The notes below the pieces were generated by a model, which worked only from the letters and a program-made list of their open reading frames with translations, searched no databases and was not told the DNA's origin. 64,000 nucleotides of DNA from Okapia johnstoni (taxonomy: Eukaryota > Chordata > Mammalia > Artiodactyla > Giraffidae), in contig CM044312.1 of the NCBI GenBank assembly GCA_024291935.2, positions 76,589,001-76,653,000 of the forward strand, in the 5' to 3' direction. Positions 58,895-64,000 of the stretch are shown here, one piece after another. Positions within the stretch are counted from its first letter, which is position 1. Each line of letters opens with the position of its first letter. Both the position numbers and the translations under genes were made by a program.

Positions 58895-61800
58895 AACATG
58901 TTAGGCAGTAGTCAGACACAAGTTTCAGCAGAATAATGTTCAGTGTTAAAGGACTATTTCTAATGTTTTTCTGTTTCCTGCTGAAGAATATATTAGAAAC
59001 TGTAAATAAAACCCAGATTATATAAATTCCTTTCTAGCAGACATCATTTTCTCCTTACAGCACACTGAATCTTGATAACACAACAGCTAATCATTTCTGG
59101 CAATTCAGTCATCAGATGTACTAATAAGTAAACTAATCCAGATGTTTTTCATTAAATGATGATACATCCAAATAGCTAATTGTACTGTTAATTAAATTTA
59201 TATTTTCTGTGAACATACTTCCAAATGTATTTAAAGTTTATGAGGTGGTCATTGAGAATTTGGGAGTTTATCTATTTTCCCTATCAAAAAATAAAACAAA
59301 TGAAGTAGAAATTCACTTAGAAGCATATTGCTTCAAGAAATTCCTTGAGACATAGTTGTAGCCTTGAGGAGCCTTTCCCTGGTGCCTATAGAGTTTCTCC
59401 CAATTAAATATTGCCTCAGTGCTACGGGCACACCAGCATTTTTATGGTTTCTGATATCCGGGATCTGGTATCTGCTTGTGTCACAGTTCTATACATTTCT
59501 TTGCTATGTCTTGCAACTTAGGAAGAAATTCTGTTTTATGAAAAATACTTGTCCTACCATTGGGAGCCCCAGAGAAAGAAGCAAGAGGTTGAAATGGATG
59601 TAGCATATTATTTATGGTGGTATCCCACAAGCAAGATTTTGTACGACTACATATGGTGCAAGTCTTGTTTTAATTTAACCCTTGGGACATCGATCCAATA
59701 ATGTTGCCAAAATATACATCTCAAAGTTCAGTGATAATAGAGTCTGAGGATAAGTTTTCAACTTATAGGTGGCATACTTTTTCTTTATATTTTACACACA
59801 TGCCAATTTAAATATATGTCATAGAATTTGTGACTATTTTATGATTAAGTCTTAACTCTGACAAGTAACTATTATACTTTTTAGCAATAATATTAAATTA
59901 TATCTTTATTAGGTTGGGGTATTTTTCCTTTGTTTACAGTGCATCCAAATATACATGGCATCTGTTCTTCTATTTCGGTGTTTAAACTTTTTCAAGCAAG
60001 GGACACATTTTTTTTTTTTTTGGTAAGTTGAATGCTTCTTATTCTCAGTGAAATATGAAATGTTCAAACATATTGCAATCTCCCATCAGAACTATTGCTT
60101 TCTCTGGGTATGTTTCAGGGGGTTTTGGCCCAAGCATAGAGAGGTGTCTGCTGATTTTACAAGCCAAGCCTGACATATGTTTTTTTCAGAACTCTCCAAT
60201 GGAATAAAGATTTTTTTTAATATTTAGGTCGAAGTAATGCTCAGGGGAAGAGCAAGTGTTTTCACTAAATCTGCATTTCACCTGAGGCTGGAGGGTCTAT
60301 ATCAAGGTTTTATTTTGTGTTTTTCTCGATCAGAGTGTTATATATTACTGTAAGTGAATCACATATTTGCCTTTCTCTTTTTATCTTGAATGACTGTAAA
60401 CAGAAGAGTGGCCTAGGTCAATGCACTTCCCATTAAAAGCCAAACAGTGTACACCCTTTTTGTTTTTGTTTTCTTTCTCTTTCACAGCCCTCTACTCAAA
60501 AGGAAGTAACAGGAAAACAATGAAAAATGACTTTTGGGCATGTAAATAATCATTTCCCAGACTTGTCACTTCTTATTAAAAACCTAAAGAAACTAGACAT
60601 AGAAATGTTTCTTATAACTCACATAGCTTCTCAGTTTAAATCTACCAGTACCAGTATCTTTAAAATTCAAATAGTGTGGATGTAATTTGATTACAAGCTT
60701 ATCAGAATTCATTCACTCAACTATTCACATGGATAAAATAATATGGTATTTAAACAGAACCATGTCTTCAGACTGAATAATGGAAAATTTAATATTCTTT
60801 GTCTCACTAACAATTATAGCCTAAAATAAGTTACCTGGGCACTTTTCACCAGTGTCAGCAAATCATTTCTGAAAATCAGAAGTTCTGTGTGAAAATGATT
60901 CCTGAAAGCGCATTCCCTACTGTTTAAGTGGGAGAAATTATATTACTCCTCAATCTCAAAACTTCAATCAATTTTCTAAAATTACTGTAGAATATAAATG
61001 ATGAACTACCATGATAGGATGTAATATGTTTTGAAACATTAGTTTCTGATCAACAAGAGAATGTTATGGCTTGTTTAAAAATAAGAATTAAATGTAGTAT
61101 GCTCTACTTCTTGCAAACAACCTAAAACAAACATTCATTTAGGATACAACATGTCAAATAAAATGTATTGAACATTTTTTAGAAAAAATGCAGACGATGT
61201 ACAACTATTGATTGAAAGATACATGGTTGTTCCGGCTATCTCTTTTGCCTAAGAAGTAGCTTAAAACCATATTACTATCTGTTACAGTCCCAGTAATTAG
61301 ATGATTGCGCTCAGCTGAGCGTCATAGCTTAGGGTTTCCCATGTGATTGCAGTTAGATAGCAACTTCATTGTAGTTATTGAAAGTTATTTCTGTTGTATT
61401 CTCTTAGTTATATGCGAACCATCAAAGCCAGCTCAAAATAAAGGAGAGAGGGAGTAGATGTTTCCTCTTGGTATCAAGGGCAGTATGCACATGCAGAAAG
61501 TGAAGTAATTGACTCTAACCATATTTGAACATTATCTATCATGAAATTTGGCAAACTACAAGCTCTCAGACAATATCAACCATGCCACCTGAGTTGGGCA
61601 GTGTTAGGTAATTGTGACAGGGACTATGTCTACTATATAAATATATTTATAATCAGACAAAAGTCTTCTGTCTTCTGCAGAAATTTCCAGGAATAAACTT
61701 GCTAGCTGAGGTGGGGCCTTGAAACTTGAGAAAAAGTTCAGAAATAAGGTGGGAAAGGATGGCAGCAGAAATTGTGACTTGATGTGAGAGACAATAAGTT

Positions 61801-64000
61801 GGGTGAAAGAGGGATATTTTAGGTAAACTACTCGACTCAGAAAATCTAACAGATTTTTCCATTATTTTCATGTTTTTGTTAGCTTTATTGAACAAGGTTT
61901 TAAAATATTTAAGGGATTTAAGAGAGGTTTTTAATTTTAAAATTAATACAAAATGGAGCTTTGCTTACACTCCCATTTTTGTTTTTGTTTTATTATTCTC
62001 TAATAATGGTATTATATCATCTCTGAATGGTTTTACAAGAGACTTCTGACCATTTTCAAAGAGACACTATCCTGATATACTCAAAGATGATGTTTTTTGT
62101 CACCTAAACCATACTTCTTTAAATTGATTTCCAGTGTTTTCATTTACTGCTCTCCCGTGATTTTATCATTGTGGTCTTCTTCCGACTACGATTCCCTTCT
62201 CTCTGGATGAAATCTAAAAGCTCTTATCATTTTCTTTGATCACCTCCAAGTTAGTTATGGTTGCAAATGCAACGATTTCCCCACTGGCATCAACCACATT
62301 TTCAAAGCTTTTTAAATTGGCCACAAGTGAAGGAATTCATTTGGTCCATGTAAAGTTCATTATTTGTTGAAAACTCTCTGTCATGACTCATCAGCGAACT
62401 CCAATACTTTCTTTTTATTGTAAAAGGTTCTTTTTCCAAAGGTCTTTCAGTGAAGTTTCTTGGTTGGCATCCATACCCTACTTAGACTACATATTGCACA
62501 GGCAAATGAATATAATAGGTCATAAGGGATGTAATACTCATCTATTCCATGGGATGCAAAAGTGGGCTGTGAAAGGAAGAAAGCCACTTGAATGTTGTCA
62601 CCATGTACAACACTGCATGAATATCCAGGAACACTGTTGATACTGTGAAAAACCTTCTTTGTGAGATTTTTTTGTGTATGTTCTCCTTGGAGAAGCACAC
62701 CAATTAGCATTGAATACAAGTCACAGAAACCTTCTCATCAACAAGTATTGATGTTGATGTTCTAGACAGCTTATGATATTTTTCTTGGCATTTCTTGAGG
62801 GAAGAGAGTCTTACAGAATGATCACTTGAAAGGCTTTGAACTTAACCCCCAGCCATTAAGTCAATCTCACCTAGAGACTTTGTGATCAGATATTTTCTTC
62901 TCTTGCTGTAAGATAAATGCTGAGAAAGGCATGCACTCCAAAACATTTTTTTTTTAAACAGAATAATTACTTAGTAGTATAGAGCCTTCTTCATCAATAA
63001 TTTTTCTGTTATTGTAAATGAAACAGGAATATGGCATGTAAAAAATTAGGAATGCAGAATTTTCAACTTGTGTCTAACCTCTAAATATGCTAACTGTTTC
63101 TATAATTTTGACATTTTCGTGAAATTTCAGCTTGTAAATGTTTGGCTTTTCCATTGAGAAAGTCAGAATTAAATTCAGTCATGTAAAAAATTAGGAATGC
63201 AGAATTTTCAACTTGTGTCTAACCTCCAAATATGCTAACTGTTTCTATAATTTTGTTTGTGTTTCTTCCCTGAGAATCTTTAGCATACGGTATGATTGCT
63301 AAATTTTGTCATTACTTTTTATTTTACTTCACATTTGGTTTGTGTGAAGTTCTTCCTTACACAGAAACTATAAAACTATAAAAACAAAGCCATATCATAT
63401 ACGTTGTATATTGGTCCATTCACCTGACGTCTTCTAGACATATCGTAAGTTCATAACAGATGTCTGTTAGGTGGAATTGAGAACTTGTCTTTTCTACCAT
63501 GATGCCTTCACAGTGTAATTATTGCTCTTTGCCCATAAATTGATAATATATTAAAAAAATCACATTTATCTCAGGCATCAAAGTGTATAATTTTCATGTT
63601 TTTCCTTTTTTACCTTGGAAATGAAGATACTATTAATTTTTTAAAGAACTCATCATGACACTAATTTATCTTGGAGTCACTTTGAGATAGTTAAGGTTTT
63701 TTTCTATTTTTATTTGGTAGTTAAAGTTACCAAGTGTGATTTCCAATCATTATCACATATTACATTATTTTAAATTACTTTATAATGGTTCATCATCATA
63801 AAATTGAAACAAAATTAATTGTGAAGACTATTATATCAGTACAATAAATTACTAAATTCTTATTTTCTCAACACAATATTTTAAGCTACTTTTAGAATAT
63901 TAGTTACAAATAAATAGGAACCAAGTAATTTCTATTTGGGCAACAGTTTTCATTATAAACTTAAATATATTATAGACAAACACAGACTTTGAGTGCATAT
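58895..64000. other. unique sequence with one recent tandem duplication
   Basis: About 5.1 kb without a recognised transposon. A poly(T) run lies at 60009-60022. A run of coding-like minus-strand segments at 62097-62720 might be an old retrocopy, but I could not name a parent. A 145-bp-spaced duplication occupies 63035-63255. Confidence 0.5.
63035..63255. repeat. tandem duplication, 76-bp arms 145 bp apart
   Basis: 63035-63110 and 63180-63255 are identical except for one base (T at 63082, C at 63227). The spacer (63111-63179) is unique. This is consistent with a recent duplication of about 145 bp followed by partial loss, or with a local assembly artefact. Confidence 0.95.

Noticed and set aside
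1..64000. CRISPR arrays, operons, prokaryotic promoters or integrons
   Set aside because: None seen; the repeat content is that of a ruminant nuclear genome.

Overview
The window is mammalian nuclear DNA from a ruminant, most likely a bovid. The evidence is its repeat content: the RTE-type LINE BovB, several copies of the tRNA-derived SINE Bov-tA, one Bov-A2 monomer and ruminant-type L1 3' ends. These lie over older mammalian repeats (MIR, L2, MLT1, Tigger). The composition is AT-rich and CpG-poor. Species cannot be decided from the sequence. I find no host protein-coding gene that I can support; every long open frame with recognisable protein similarity belongs to a decayed BovB copy. Family names rest on my memory of consensus sequences, not on a database search.

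Layout. 0-5 kb: a BovB endonuclease fragment, a long imperfect inverted repeat with a CA-rich loop, one single Bov-tA, a Bov-A2 monomer and a dimeric Bov-tA. 5-10 kb: L2 and MIR relics and an L1 3' end split by a SINE. 10-21.7 kb: three BovB insertions, of which the second (15.5-16.2 kb) is scrambled and the third (19.6-21.7 kb) is an inverted composite. 21.7-29.7 kb: mostly unique sequence, then a 1.8 kb BovB with an internal deletion, next to an LTR fragment. 29.7-43.1 kb: few repeats. This stretch holds the two best candidates for functional non-coding DNA: a possible conserved block at about 38.6-39.2 kb, and a CpG cluster with splice-donor-like sites on the minus strand at about 40.3-40.85 kb. 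43.1-51 kb: a dense BovB cluster, including one copy with a perfect 18-bp target-site duplication and one three-segment rearranged copy inserted into an older L1. 51-64 kb: an MLT1 LTR interrupted by an L1 3' end, then L2, a CA microsatellite, a Tigger DNA transposon and largely unique sequence.

The most unusual observation is that two BovB copies about 28 kb apart (19.6-21.7 kb and 47.6-50.7 kb) share the same internal inversion junction, the same AAAT-rich insertion and the same small internal deletion, yet have different flanks. A one-off 5' inversion at each site would not give the same breakpoint twice. The pattern suggests that an already inverted BovB composite was mobilised again, or that sequence was exchanged between the copies.

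The elements do not form a pathway. BovB encodes an endonuclease plus reverse transcriptase that acts in cis and also mobilises Bov-A and Bov-tA SINEs in trans. That explains why these families occur together and why several are flanked by short target-site duplications.
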